Of a stretch of DNA of 41,725 bases, positions 7,211 to 14,847 are shown in pieces (positions within the stretch are counted from its first letter, which is position 1; each line of letters begins with the position of its first letter). Below the pieces are notes generated by a model that saw nothing but the letters and a program-made list of their open reading frames with translations, searched no databases and was not told the DNA's origin. Made by a program: the position numbers and the translations under genes. Source of the DNA: Acidovorax sp. (GTDB lineage: Bacteria > Pseudomonadota > Gammaproteobacteria > Burkholderiales > Burkholderiaceae_C); NCBI RefSeq assembly GCF_027492855.1, contig NZ_JAPUDY010000096.1:1-41725 (forward strand), read 5' to 3'.

Positions 7211-9747
7211 GCGTGGTCGGCCAGGGCCAGCCAGCGGCTCAGCAGCGCATGCAACTCGGCCACGTCCACGGGTTTTCTCAGCACGAGGTAGCCCTCCTCT
7301 TCGGCAAGATGCAATTGCGGGGCATCGAACTCGCCACTCACCATGGCGCCCCGCGCCTGGGGGCAGCGCGCCAGCAGGGCCTGCAAGATGTCAAAGCCGT
7401 TCTCCCCCGAGCGCAGGCGCTGGTCGCAGAAGATGACGTCGGGCTCGAACCCGTCGTCGAGCTGAGCATGCGCCTCTGCCCCCGTGAAAGCGTAGGCTGC
7501 TGTGACGCCCCAGGCGTCGAACATGGCGCGCCAGGCCTTGAGCACCTGCCGGTCGTCGTCCAGCACCAGGCAGCGACCCCGCAGCGGGCGGACTGTGGTC
7601 GCGTCGCTGCGCAGGGTGGTGGGCTCGGGTGGTCTGGCCGCTGCGGCGGCCTGGGCCGGCAACCGCAGCCAAAAGCACGAGCCCCGGCCTGCCCGCGACT
7701 GCACGCCGTAGGTGGCGCCTATCTGTTCGGCGCAACGCGCCACCACGGCCAGCCCCAGGCCGTGCCCGGCGTCGTCCATGTGGTCAGCCCGTTCGCCCCG
7801 GTAATACGGGCTGAACACCCGGTCTTGGTCGGCCACGGCGATGCCGATGCCCGTGTCCCGCACCTCCACCAGCCAGTCGCCGCCGCGCGCCCGCACGCTC
7901 ACCAGCACCTTGCCCTGTGGTGTGTAGCGGATCGCGTTCTGCACCAGGTTGGCCAGCGCCTGGCGCAGCAGCATCGGCTCGGCCCACACGGTGGCGCCAC
8001 CACGCGGCAGCCGCAGCCGCAGCGCCAGGCCGCCGAGGCTGGCTTGCTCACGGAACAGGCGCACCACGTCCGCGAGCAGCGTGTTCAGGTTCACCGTGCT
8101 CTTCGCTCCCAGCGGCTGGCCCGATTCCAACCGTGCAAGGTCCAGCAGCGCGTTGAAAAGCTGGTTCATGGCCTGCATGCTGTTGCGCAGGTCGGCCACC
8201 AGGGGCCGAAGGATGGGGTCGGAATTGCGCAGGCTGATCGCCTCGACCATCAGCGACATGGCATGCACAGGTTGGCGCAGGTCGTGGCTGGCGGTCGCGA
8301 GGAACAGGTTCTTCTCGGCCAGCGCATCCTCGGCCTGGCGCCGGGCTGCGGCCAGGGCTTCGTTGGCCGTGCGGGTGCGCCGGTACCGCCTGAAACTGGC
8401 ACCGGCTGCCAGCAAGGCCAGCGCCACCGTGCCCGCCAGCCCGATCTGCTGCATGCGCCGCACGCGCAGCTCGGCATCCTGGACCTGGTTGGCCTGCGCA
8501 AGCTGCTCGATCTGGCGTTGCCGCTCGACGCTGTCAAAGCGCTCCTGCAGCGCGGTCACGGCCTGATCGCGCTCGGTGTGGAACAGCACCTTGGTCAGTG
8601 CCTGCTGCTTGCGGGTGGTGTCGATGGCTTCGCGGTACAGGCCAGCCTGCTCGTACATGCGCGACAACTCACCCAGCAGCAGCTCTTCCATGGGCTGAGA
8701 TCCTGCCTCGTGCACGAACCGGATACCGGCTTCCACCTCGAGCACGCCGGCCGCGATGCGGCCCTGGCCCATCAGCGCAAAACCCAGGTTGGCCTGCGCC
8801 AGTGCCGCCCCATTCAATTCCTGCGCTTCGCGGTAGGCGACCATGGCCTCGCGCATCACGGGTTCGGCCTCGGCATAGGCCTTGCGCTGCAGGAGGAGGT
8901 CGCCCAGGTTGTTCAGTGCCGTGGCCCTGAGCCCGCTGAGTCCGCCGGCCCGAGCGATCTGCAGGGACTGGCGGTACGCGGCCATGGCGGTGTCGAGGTT
9001 GCCCCGCACGTTTTCCACGTTGCCGCGGTGCAGGTGCAGCCAGCCCAGCGCCTGCTGGGCGTCCAGCTTTGTGGCCAGGGGCAGCGTCTCGCGGATGGTC
9101 TGCAGCGCCCGGTCCGGGTTCTTCATGTCGAAGTGAAGCAGCACCAGGTGGGTGTGTGACCGCAGCTCGGACGTGGCCGCCTGACCTGGCAGCGTGCGCG
9201 AGAGCTCCAGACTGCGCAGCAGGTGGGTCATCGCCTCCTCGAACTGGCCGTTGCTGCTGTGCAAGGCGCCCAGCGTCAGGTAGTACATCCAACGCACCCA
9301 GGGGTCTGGGACCTGATCGGCTGAGGCCGCTTCGCGCGCCAGTGCATCCAGCCCCGCGCGCGTCTTTCCCGCGACGGCCAGCCGCCGGGCTTCGAAGCAG
9401 GCGGCCAGCACCTGCGATGAGGCATCGTTCTGCGCGGCCGCGAGCGCCTTCAGTTGCGCAATGCCCTGGGTCACTACCGCAGTCTGCCCGGTCTCAAAGG
9501 CTGCGTCTGTCAGCGCTGCCAGGTAGGTGCGGCGGGCATCGGCATCGGCCGCATTGGCAAAGCGCGGAGCCGCCGCCTGCAGCGCCTGCACGGCCTCGGC
9601 GCTGTTGCGCTGCGACAGGGTTTGCAGCCGGTTCAGCTCGGCCATGTCCGAATTGCTTGGTGCTTGTGCCACGGCGGGCAGGGCACCCATCACGCACAGG
9701 GCTGCGGCCAGCACTGCAGACCGGACAGACTGGAAAAGGCGTATCAA
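7207..9747 (-). CDS. Hybrid histidine kinase with TPR-like periplasmic sensor (first kinase)
   Basis: An 846-residue hybrid kinase. A Sec-type signal peptide (about residues 1-28, ending AVAQA) is followed by helical TPR-like repeats (about 40-400; for example ALGWLHLHRGNVENVRGNLDTA and ATALNNLGDLLLQRKAYAEAE), a coiled coil, one membrane helix (about 435-453), then HisKA (H488 in SHDLRQPVHAM), HATPase (N600-N604, DTGIGI 632, GHGLGLAV 661) and a receiver (DDD 730-732, acceptor D775, K825). The start is TTG at 9747, overlapping the response-regulator stop as TTGA. The first ATG would remove most of the signal peptide. A periplasmic TPR array suggests protein or peptide sensing, which is an inference. 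No HPt domain is present. Confidence 0.9.
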   Translation of the reverse strand: MIRLFQSVRSAVLAAALCVMGALPAVAQAPSNSDMAELNRLQTLSQRNSAEAVQALQAAAPRFANAADADARRTYLAALTDAAFETGQTAVVTQGIAQLKALAAAQNDASSQVLAACFEARRLAVAGKTRAGLDALAREAASADQVPDPWVRWMYYLTLGALHSSNGQFEEAMTHLLRSLELSRTLPGQAATSELRSHTHLVLLHFDMKNPDRALQTIRETLPLATKLDAQQALGWLHLHRGNVENVRGNLDTAMAAYRQSLQIARAGGLSGLRATALNNLGDLLLQRKAYAEAEPVMREAMVAYREAQELNGAALAQANLGFALMGQGRIAAGVLEVEAGIRFVHEAGSQPMEELLLGELSRMYEQAGLYREAIDTTRKQQALTKVLFHTERDQAVTALQERFDSVERQRQIEQLAQANQVQDAELRVRRMQQIGLAGTVALALLAAGASFRRYRRTRTANEALAAARRQAEDALAEKNLFLATASHDLRQPVHAMSLMVEAISLRNSDPILRPLVADLRNSMQAMNQLFNALLDLARLESGQPLGAKSTVNLNTLLADVVRLFREQASLGGLALRLRLPRGGATVWAEPMLLRQALANLVQNAIRYTPQGKVLVSVRARGGDWLVEVRDTGIGIAVADQDRVFSPYYRGERADHMDDAGHGLGLAVVARCAEQIGATYGVQSRAGRGSCFWLRLPAQAAAAARPPEPTTLRSDATTVRPLRGRCLVLDDDRQVLKAWRAMFDAWGVTAAYAFTGAEAHAQLDDGFEPDVIFCDQRLRSGENGFDILQALLARCPQARGAMVSGEFDAPQLHLAEEEGYLVLRKPVDVAELHALLSRWLALADHA

Positions 9748-10391
9748 GACAGCTCCAGCCGCCGCCCGCGCAACAGGGTGATGGCCTCGACCCGTGTGCG
9801 CACGCGCAGCCGCTCCAGGATGCCCGTCACGTGCTCCTTCACGGTGCTCTCTGCAATCTCCAGTTGCGACGCGATGCGCTTGTTGGGCAGCCCCTGCAGC
9901 ACCAGCGCAAGAATCTGGCCCTGGCGTGCGGAAAGCCCCAGCTCGGCCGGGGTCACCGGAAGGTCGCGACTGCGCGGCGGCTGGCTGCCCGGCAGGCTCG
10001 GCTCAAACCATTTCAGCCCGGCTAGCAAGGCTTCTACCGCCAGGCCAAAGGTTTCGGGCGCCGCCTGCTTGTGGATGAAGCCCTGCGCGCCTGCCTGCCG
10101 GGCCTGGTCCATCACTGCTGGGTCATCGTCGCCGCTGATCACGGCGATGGGCATGCCGGGGCAGTGGCTGCGCACCCGGGCGATCAGGCCCACTGCAGCG
10201 CCTTCCGCCAGCCAGAAGTCGATGAGCGTGATGGTCGGTGTGCCCCGCCTCTCCACCCAGCGGAGAAGATCGTTCGCATCACCAGCCACCACGACCTCCA
10301 TCTGCGGCAGGCGCGCGCGCAGGAATTCGGCCATGCCGTGCGCCACCAGCGGATGGTCGTCCAGTATGAGTGCGTAGGGGGTGAGGGACAT
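9744..10391 (-). CDS. NarL/LuxR-family response regulator
   Basis: A 215-residue DNA-binding response regulator. The receiver has acidic D11-D12, phospho-acceptor D58 in TLIDFW, S86 and K108. The C-terminal LuxR-type helix-turn-helix spans about 150-212 (LSARQGQILALVLQGLPNKRIA, then STVKEHV). ATG 10391 is chosen because MSLTPYALILDDHPLV is the normal receiver start; the open frame extends 50 codons upstream but through the palindromic promoter region and without family similarity. It is the first gene of an operon with three hybrid kinases and its stop overlaps the first kinase's TTG. It is the obvious output for the kinases, and the palindrome at 10465-10499 just upstream is a candidate binding site for it. 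Both are inferences. Confidence 0.93.
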   Translation of the reverse strand: MSLTPYALILDDHPLVAHGMAEFLRARLPQMEVVVAGDANDLLRWVERRGTPTITLIDFWLAEGAAVGLIARVRSHCPGMPIAVISGDDDPAVMDQARQAGAQGFIHKQAAPETFGLAVEALLAGLKWFEPSLPGSQPPRSRDLPVTPAELGLSARQGQILALVLQGLPNKRIASQLEIAESTVKEHVTGILERLRVRTRVEAITLLRGRRLELS

Positions 10392-10464
10392 TTCAGGGGG
10401 GCCGTGGCCCGGTTCAGCCAGGGTTGAAAGGGGCAAATTCTGCCAAGTGTGGCCCGGAAATGGT

Positions 10465-10499
10465 GGCGCGCAAACCCTACGTGGGTAGGGTTTCGCGCC
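10465..10499. promoter_or_regulatory. Strong palindrome in divergent promoter region
   Basis: AAACCCTAC (10472-10480), GTGG spacer, GTAGGGTTT (10485-10493) is a perfect 9-base inverted repeat. It is extended by GGCGCG (10465-10470) and CGCGCC (10494-10499) with one unpaired C. It lies 73 bases upstream of the response-regulator ATG and 56 bases upstream of the lipoprotein ATG, in a 164-base divergent gap. The dyad spacing suits a dimeric NarL-type regulator. There is no T-run, so a terminator is unlikely. Which promoter it controls is not visible. Confidence 0.6.
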
Positions 10500-10555
10500 G
10501 CGCGCTGCGCTGCGCAGAATCCGCCCTTCATTCACGACCAAGGAGGTTTCCGCTC

Positions 10556-11623
10556 ATGACCACGACAAGCGCACAGCGCACCTGGCACCACACACGCCCC
10601 GCATTCCGCTGGGCCCCCCTCGGACTGGCGGCTGTGCTGTTGGTAGGCTGCGGCGGAGGCGACGACGACGGTGGCACCACGCCCCCACCCGCGGCAGGGA
10701 CATTTACGGTTGGCGGCTCCGTGAGCGGCCTGGGCACGGGCAAGACGCTGACGTTGCAGAACGCCGGGGCAGACGACTTGGCCCTGACCGCCAATGGCAG
10801 CTTCGTGTTTGTCACCCGGCTGAGCAGTGGCGCGGCTTATGCCGTCACCGTTAAGGCGCAGCCTGCCGGGCAGCGCTGCACTGTGTCGCAGGGCACGGGT
10901 AACGCCACCGCGAACGTGGCCAATGTGCAGGTGCAGTGCGAGAACCTGGCAGCCGCCACCTACACCGTGGGCGGGTCGGTATCGGGGCTGACGGGGGGCT
11001 CGGTGGTGCTGCAGAACAATGGGCGCGACGATCTGTCGCTGGGTAGCAACGGCGGGTTCACCTTTGCGACGGCCCTGGCGGGCGGCGGCGCCTATGCCGT
11101 CACCGTCAAGACCCAGCCTGCGGGCCTGAGCTGCACGGTGAGCAACGGATCGGGCACGGTGGCTGCTGCCAATGTGGGCTCGGTCCAGGTGAGCTGCGGC
11201 GCGGCGGCCCTGGGGTTGCCGGAGGGCGACTGGAAGCAGGAGCTCTGCGTGGTCGTGCGCCCCGGCGAGTGGGGCCGTTCGACGTGGCGCATCACGCGGC
11301 AGGCAGACAACAGGGTGAGCGCGGAGACTGGCGTGACCGTCTATGGAAATGCCAACTGCTCGGGTACGGGCTCCAGTGCAGGGCCGATGACCAACGTGGG
11401 CAACCTGGTGTTCGACCGCAATGCAAGCACCGCAACGCTTACGGCGTTCTGGGGGTTGTGGACTCTGCCCTCGGGCTTTACCTCCAGGGCCGTTTGGGGA
11501 CGCAAGGGCGCGCACCTGTGCTTGTTGGGAGACCAGACGCCCACCGCGTTCCCCACGGCGGCCAGCGTGGAGGCGTACGCCAACACCGTCATCCCCAACA
11601 AGTTCTGCTACACGCAAAACTGA
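10556..11623 (+). CDS. Secreted lipoprotein with two tandem beta-rich modules
   Basis: A 355-residue predicted lipoprotein. Its signal peptide has lipobox LVGC (C32), followed by a GGGDDDGG linker. Two tandem modules of about 80 residues follow (48-128 and 135-214), each running VGGSVSGL, LQN.G.DDL, ..NG.F.F.T.L, AYAVTVK.QPAG, CTVS.G.G, N...VQV.C, with two Cys per module that may pair. The C-terminal domain (about 220-355) is distinct, with four Cys, and I do not recognise it. ATG 10556 follows AGGAGG by nine bases. An open frame upstream lacks a ribosome-binding site. It diverges from the two-component operon across a palindrome, so it may be a target of that system. Its function is unknown; an envelope role is likely. 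Confidence 0.85.
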   Translation: MTTTSAQRTWHHTRPAFRWAPLGLAAVLLVGCGGGDDDGGTTPPPAAGTFTVGGSVSGLGTGKTLTLQNAGADDLALTANGSFVFVTRLSSGAAYAVTVKAQPAGQRCTVSQGTGNATANVANVQVQCENLAAATYTVGGSVSGLTGGSVVLQNNGRDDLSLGSNGGFTFATALAGGGAYAVTVKTQPAGLSCTVSNGSGTVAAANVGSVQVSCGAAALGLPEGDWKQELCVVVRPGEWGRSTWRITRQADNRVSAETGVTVYGNANCSGTGSSAGPMTNVGNLVFDRNASTATLTAFWGLWTLPSGFTSRAVWGRKGAHLCLLGDQTPTAFPTAASVEAYANTVIPNKFCYTQN

Positions 11624-11703
11624 TGGGCATGGGGCTTTCTGGCGGGCGGGTGTCCGCCAGAAATTGCACGGTGCAGCGTCGCTGATCTGCCGCCCCAACA
11701 AGC

Positions 11704-11739
11704 AAAAAAAGCCGCCATTGGAAGCAATGGCGGCTTTTT
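11704..11739. terminator. Bidirectional rho-independent terminator
   Basis: An A7 run (11704-11710), perfect stem GCCGCCATTG/CAATGGCGGC (11711-11720 and 11725-11734) with GAAG loop, then T5 (11735-11739). It lies between the convergent ends of the lipoprotein gene (11623) and the CsgG-like gene (11757) and can serve both. Confidence 0.92.
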
Positions 11740-11756
11740 CAATGCCTCGGCCGTGG

Positions 11757-12881
11757 CTACTTCGACAACTCTGCCATCGTGGCGGTGTCCAGCCTGCCCG
11801 ATTGCGCGATGCCCCGGTCTTTCTGGAAGGCGCGCAGCGCCGCCGTCGTCTTGCCGCCCATGGCACCGTCGGGTGCGCCTGCGTTGTACCCCAGTTCATT
11901 GAGCTTGGCTTGGGCGTCACGTACCGAAAGGCCCGCTGCGCCGCCAGCGGAAGAAGAACGTGGTGCAGACGTCTGCGACGGAGGGGCAGAGCCATCCACC
12001 CCCAGGCGCCCGCCACCGCCCAGCCCTTGCCCGCGCACCGTCTGCGCCTTGTAGTTGCGCAGTGAACGCACCATCTGGTTGAACGCATCCATGAAGGCGG
12101 CGACGATCACCTTGCCCTCTGCGGTGTTGGAGTAACCCCCCAGCCGCGCGCCACCCGAGCCGCCCAGCAACTGGCCCATGGCTCCGAAGTCGGTCTTGGA
12201 GGCGCTGCCCTCTGATGCCGCCACCTGCACGCCCGAGCGGTTGTCGATGAGGGTGAGCAGCGTGCTGGCCTCCTTGGTGTTCATGTTGCTCCCCAGGGCC
12301 GCGATCAGTCCGCCCCCGCGCCCTCCGACCAGCCCGCCCAGCGAAGCCGAAGCACCACCGGCATTGCGGTTCTGGAAGATGATCTCGGGCGACAGCCCGT
12401 AGTCGGAGGCCACCATTTGCCCCTGGCCAAAGTTGCTGCCCTGGCGCATTTCGCCCGACTGCATGAGCGCGCGCTCGCGGGTCATGGCGTTCATGCCCGC
12501 CGCGCCGCGTTCCACAACGATGAAGCAGTTGGACTGCTGCACCAGTAAGCGCAGCAGATTGGCAGTGGGCGGCAGCCGGTATTCGTCCCGAAGAATGGTG
12601 TACCAGCCAGCCTGCTGGTTTTCGATGAGCGACACGGTGCCCAGGGAAGACTCGCAGCGTTCGAGTTCGCTGCTGGTTCCGGAGGTGGCAGCACCCGCAG
12701 CGCTGCCCGTGGCCACTGTCTTGGCATCGGCGCTGCCCATGCGCATATTGGTGGTTTCGCAGCCAGCAAGCAGCAGCGCGGCCACAAGAGCTGCGCTGAT
12801 CGCAGGCAGCCGCGATGGGGTGCTGCCAAACCGGGTGCTGGAAAGAGAGGGGTTTTTGTGGCGGGTAATGGTTGTGGTCAT
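11757..12881 (-). CDS. CsgG-like lipoprotein with C-terminal peptidoglycan-binding domain
   Basis: A 374-residue predicted outer-membrane lipoprotein with lipobox LLAGC (C41). Residues about 75-280 match the CsgG/HfaB-type fold: LLRLLVQQSNCFIVVERG, a Gly-rich transmembrane-hairpin-like stretch (about 174-200), LLTLIDNRSGVQV, and a C-terminal helix AFMDAFNQMVRSL. CsgG forms the curli secretion channel in E. coli. A Gly/Ser linker (about 285-315) leads to a PG_binding_1-like domain (about 319-374: AQAKLNELGYNAGAPDGAMG, TTAALRAFQKDRGI). No csgA, csgB, csgE or csgF gene is in the window, so a curli role is not supported. The ATG has a weak ribosome-binding site. It ends in the shared terminator. 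Confidence 0.87.
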   Translation of the reverse strand: MTTTITRHKNPSLSSTRFGSTPSRLPAISAALVAALLLAGCETTNMRMGSADAKTVATGSAAGAATSGTSSELERCESSLGTVSLIENQQAGWYTILRDEYRLPPTANLLRLLVQQSNCFIVVERGAAGMNAMTRERALMQSGEMRQGSNFGQGQMVASDYGLSPEIIFQNRNAGGASASLGGLVGGRGGGLIAALGSNMNTKEASTLLTLIDNRSGVQVAASEGSASKTDFGAMGQLLGGSGGARLGGYSNTAEGKVIVAAFMDAFNQMVRSLRNYKAQTVRGQGLGGGGRLGVDGSAPPSQTSAPRSSSAGGAAGLSVRDAQAKLNELGYNAGAPDGAMGGKTTAALRAFQKDRGIAQSGRLDTATMAELSK

Positions 12882-13008
12882 AGGCCAGTGAAGTGGTGGC
12901 GCGAAAAACGCCAGAACAAAAGGCCCTGATCTTTTGCGCTGCCCCCGGTGGCCGCAACCCGACGGAAGAAGGGTTACGCGCAGATGAAAAGCGTGGCTGC
13001 TCTCAGGA

Positions 13009-13488
13009 TCAGCCGCTGTCGCCGCGCCGCCTCAGCACCACCGTGATCTGCCCGTTGGTCTCGATAGTGGCCCGCTCCACCTCGTGCAGGTGCAGGCAGC
13101 CCCCGGCGCGCAGCGCGGCCTCCAGGTCGTCGTGCGAGAGCAGCTCCTGGCGCATGAGCGCCGTGTCCACCTGCCCATCGCGCACCAGCACCTGCGGCGT
13201 TCCGTCGATGAGCCGTTCCAGCTTCGAAAAGTGAAACGTGAGCTGCGCCAGCGCCACATGGCAGGTGAGGAGTGTGACGGCCGAGATCAGGCCGCCCACC
13301 AGCGAGTTGTCGCCCGCGTTCATCGAGTTCTGCACGGCATTCGACAGGATGAGCAGCAGCACCAGATCGAACGGCGCGAACTGCCCCGTCTGCCGCTTGC
13401 CCGTGAGGCGCAGGAAGATCAGCAAAAACACATACACCACCACGCCGCGCAGCACAAACTCCCACCACGGCACGCTTGTTGTCCACAT
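13009..13488 (-). CDS. DUF421 (YetF-like) membrane protein
   Basis: A 159-residue protein of the DUF421/YetF family. Two or three membrane helices occupy residues about 10-90. RLTGKRQTGQFAPFDLVLLLILSNAVQNSM is the diagnostic stretch. The cytoplasmic C-terminal domain contains LERLIDGTPQVLVRDGQ and MRQELLSHDDLEAALR. The biochemical role of the family is unknown. ATG 13488 begins MWTTSVPWWEF. A 144-base gap with no clear operator separates it from the divergent DUF4197 gene, and 127 bases without evident features lie downstream before the CsgG-like gene's start. Confidence 0.9.
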   Translation of the reverse strand: MWTTSVPWWEFVLRGVVVYVFLLIFLRLTGKRQTGQFAPFDLVLLLILSNAVQNSMNAGDNSLVGGLISAVTLLTCHVALAQLTFHFSKLERLIDGTPQVLVRDGQVDTALMRQELLSHDDLEAALRAGGCLHLHEVERATIETNGQITVVLRRRGDSG

Positions 13489-13632
13489 ATTTCGACTCCC
13501 GGTTGCATTGGGTTGCAGATCGTAAGGGCTTGCGCCCGGTGCGTGTGGGTGAAAATCAGCATCTGCGCCAGCGGAATCAGGACCGCCGCGCAGGACATGT
13601 ATTCACACCACACCGGGAAGGACAGAAACCTC

Positions 13633-14340
13633 ATGCTGCGTCGCCAGTTTCACCATGCCACCGCAGGCGCTCTGGGCGGGCTCCTTTTGCTGGCTGCGCA
13701 CCAGCGGGCTTTGGCCCTGTCGCTGGGCGACCTGACCAATGCCGACGCCTCCAGCGGGCTCAAGGCCGCGCTGACGCAGGGGGCGCAGGCGGCGGTGTCG
13801 CTGCTGGGCCAACCGGACGGCTTTCTAAAGAATCCCAAGGTGCACATAGGCCTGCCCGGCTATCTGGACGACGCCGCCAAGGTGATGAAGTCCCTGGGCC
13901 AGGGCCGGCGCATTGATGAACTCATCGTCTCCATCAACCGCGCTGCAGAGGCCGCCGTGCCCATGGGGCAGGACCTGCTGGTGGGCGCGGTAAAGAGCAT
14001 GTCGGTGACCGACGCCAAGAACATCCTCACCGGGGGCGACAACTCGGTCACCGCCTTCTTTGCCGACAAGACCCGCACGCCGTTGGGTCAGCGCTTTTTG
14101 CCCGTGGTGAACGAGGCCACGGAAAAGGTGGGCCTGACACAAAAGTACAACGCCGTTGCGGGCAAGGCCGCCAGCTTCGGCCTGCTCAAGGCCGAGGACG
14201 CAAACCTGGCCCAGTACGTGACCGGCAAGACGCTGGATGGCCTGTACACCATGATTGGCGAAGAAGAGCGCCGTATCCGTCAGAACCCCGCGGGCGCGGG
14301 CAGCGCCATCGCCCGGAAGGTGTTTGGCACCCTGCGCTGA
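13633..14340 (+). CDS. DUF4197 domain-containing exported protein
   Basis: A 235-residue protein with an N-terminal basic stretch and hydrophobic core (about residues 12-30), probably a cleaved signal peptide. The rest is the DUF4197 domain: [96 protein letters not shown]. The function of the family is unknown. ATG 13633 is preceded by AGAAACC, a weak site. The next gene, ychJ-like, starts five bases after the stop, so the two are probably co-transcribed. Confidence 0.88.
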   Translation: MLRRQFHHATAGALGGLLLLAAHQRALALSLGDLTNADASSGLKAALTQGAQAAVSLLGQPDGFLKNPKVHIGLPGYLDDAAKVMKSLGQGRRIDELIVSINRAAEAAVPMGQDLLVGAVKSMSVTDAKNILTGGDNSVTAFFADKTRTPLGQRFLPVVNEATEKVGLTQKYNAVAGKAASFGLLKAEDANLAQYVTGKTLDGLYTMIGEEERRIRQNPAGAGSAIARKVFGTLR

Positions 14341-14345
14341 GCACC

Positions 14346-14783
14346 GTGGCACCCAAAGCAAGCGACCTGTGCCCCTGCGGGCGCGCCCCCGGGGGAAAGC
14401 CCGGCAAAGCGGCGGCCGCACTGCGCTATGCCGACTGCTGTGGCCGTTATCTCGATTCGACCAGTGGCGGCAGCAGCGCCCCGGCGCCCGATGCCGAAAG
14501 CCTCATGCGCTCGCGCTACACCGCCTTTGTGTACGAGCAGGCCGACTACCTGCAAGCCACCTGGCACCCCAGCACCCGACCTGCCGCGCTGGACTTCGAC
14601 GCGGGCGCCCAGTGGCTGGGGCTGGAAGTGCGCAGCCACCGCACCACGGGCGCAGACAGCGCCGAGGTGGAGTTCGTGGCGCGTTACCGCCTGGGCGGCC
14701 GCGCCGTGCGCCTGCACGAAACCAGCCGCTTCGTGCGTGAAGGCGGACGCTGGTTCTATGTGGATGGCGATTTTCGTGGTTGA
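14346..14783 (+). CDS. YchJ family protein (SEC-C-like metal-binding motif)
   Basis: A 145-residue YchJ/UPF0225-type protein. The N-terminal CPCG (C9, C11) with the DCCGRY pair near residues 31-32 forms the SEC-C-like putative zinc-binding motif. [28 protein letters not shown] and the C-terminal [17 protein letters not shown] (NTF2-like region) are typical. The GTG start at 14346 is five bases after the DUF4197 stop. The family function is unknown. Confidence 0.9.
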   Translation: MAPKASDLCPCGRAPGGKPGKAAAALRYADCCGRYLDSTSGGSSAPAPDAESLMRSRYTAFVYEQADYLQATWHPSTRPAALDFDAGAQWLGLEVRSHRTTGADSAEVEFVARYRLGGRAVRLHETSRFVREGGRWFYVDGDFRG

Positions 14784-14792
14784 TATTTGAGT

Positions 14793-14847
14793 GAAAATGA
14801 CCTCTAGCGCTTGATTGATAAGCGCTAAATGCTATGAAATTTGAAGC
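14793..14847 (-). repeat. Dispersed palindromic repeat, copy R3 (at HAD gene start)
   Basis: Inverse-orientation copy: CCTCTAGCGCTT, loop GATTGAT, AAGCGCTAAATGCTATG, then AAATTTGAAGCA. The core AGCGCTT/AAGCGCT occupies 14806-14812 and 14820-14826 and is perfect. Alignment with R4 (TAGCTCCTAAGTTTGTAGCA) indicates that the repeat runs past the HAD phosphatase ATG (14834), so the start codon and about four further codons appear repeat-derived. Confidence 0.75.

Noticed and set aside
7132-9159. Long plus-strand open frame opposite the first histidine kinase gene
   Set aside because: It is a shadow of the kinase gene, with low-complexity His/Gln-rich product and no ribosome-binding site.
10465-10499. 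Rho-independent terminator at the AAACCCTAC palindrome
   Set aside because: It lies in a divergent promoter gap upstream of both starts and has no T-run on either strand.
11757-12881. Curli secretion locus
   Set aside because: Only a CsgG-like protein is present. No curlin repeats or csgE/csgF-like genes occur nearby.
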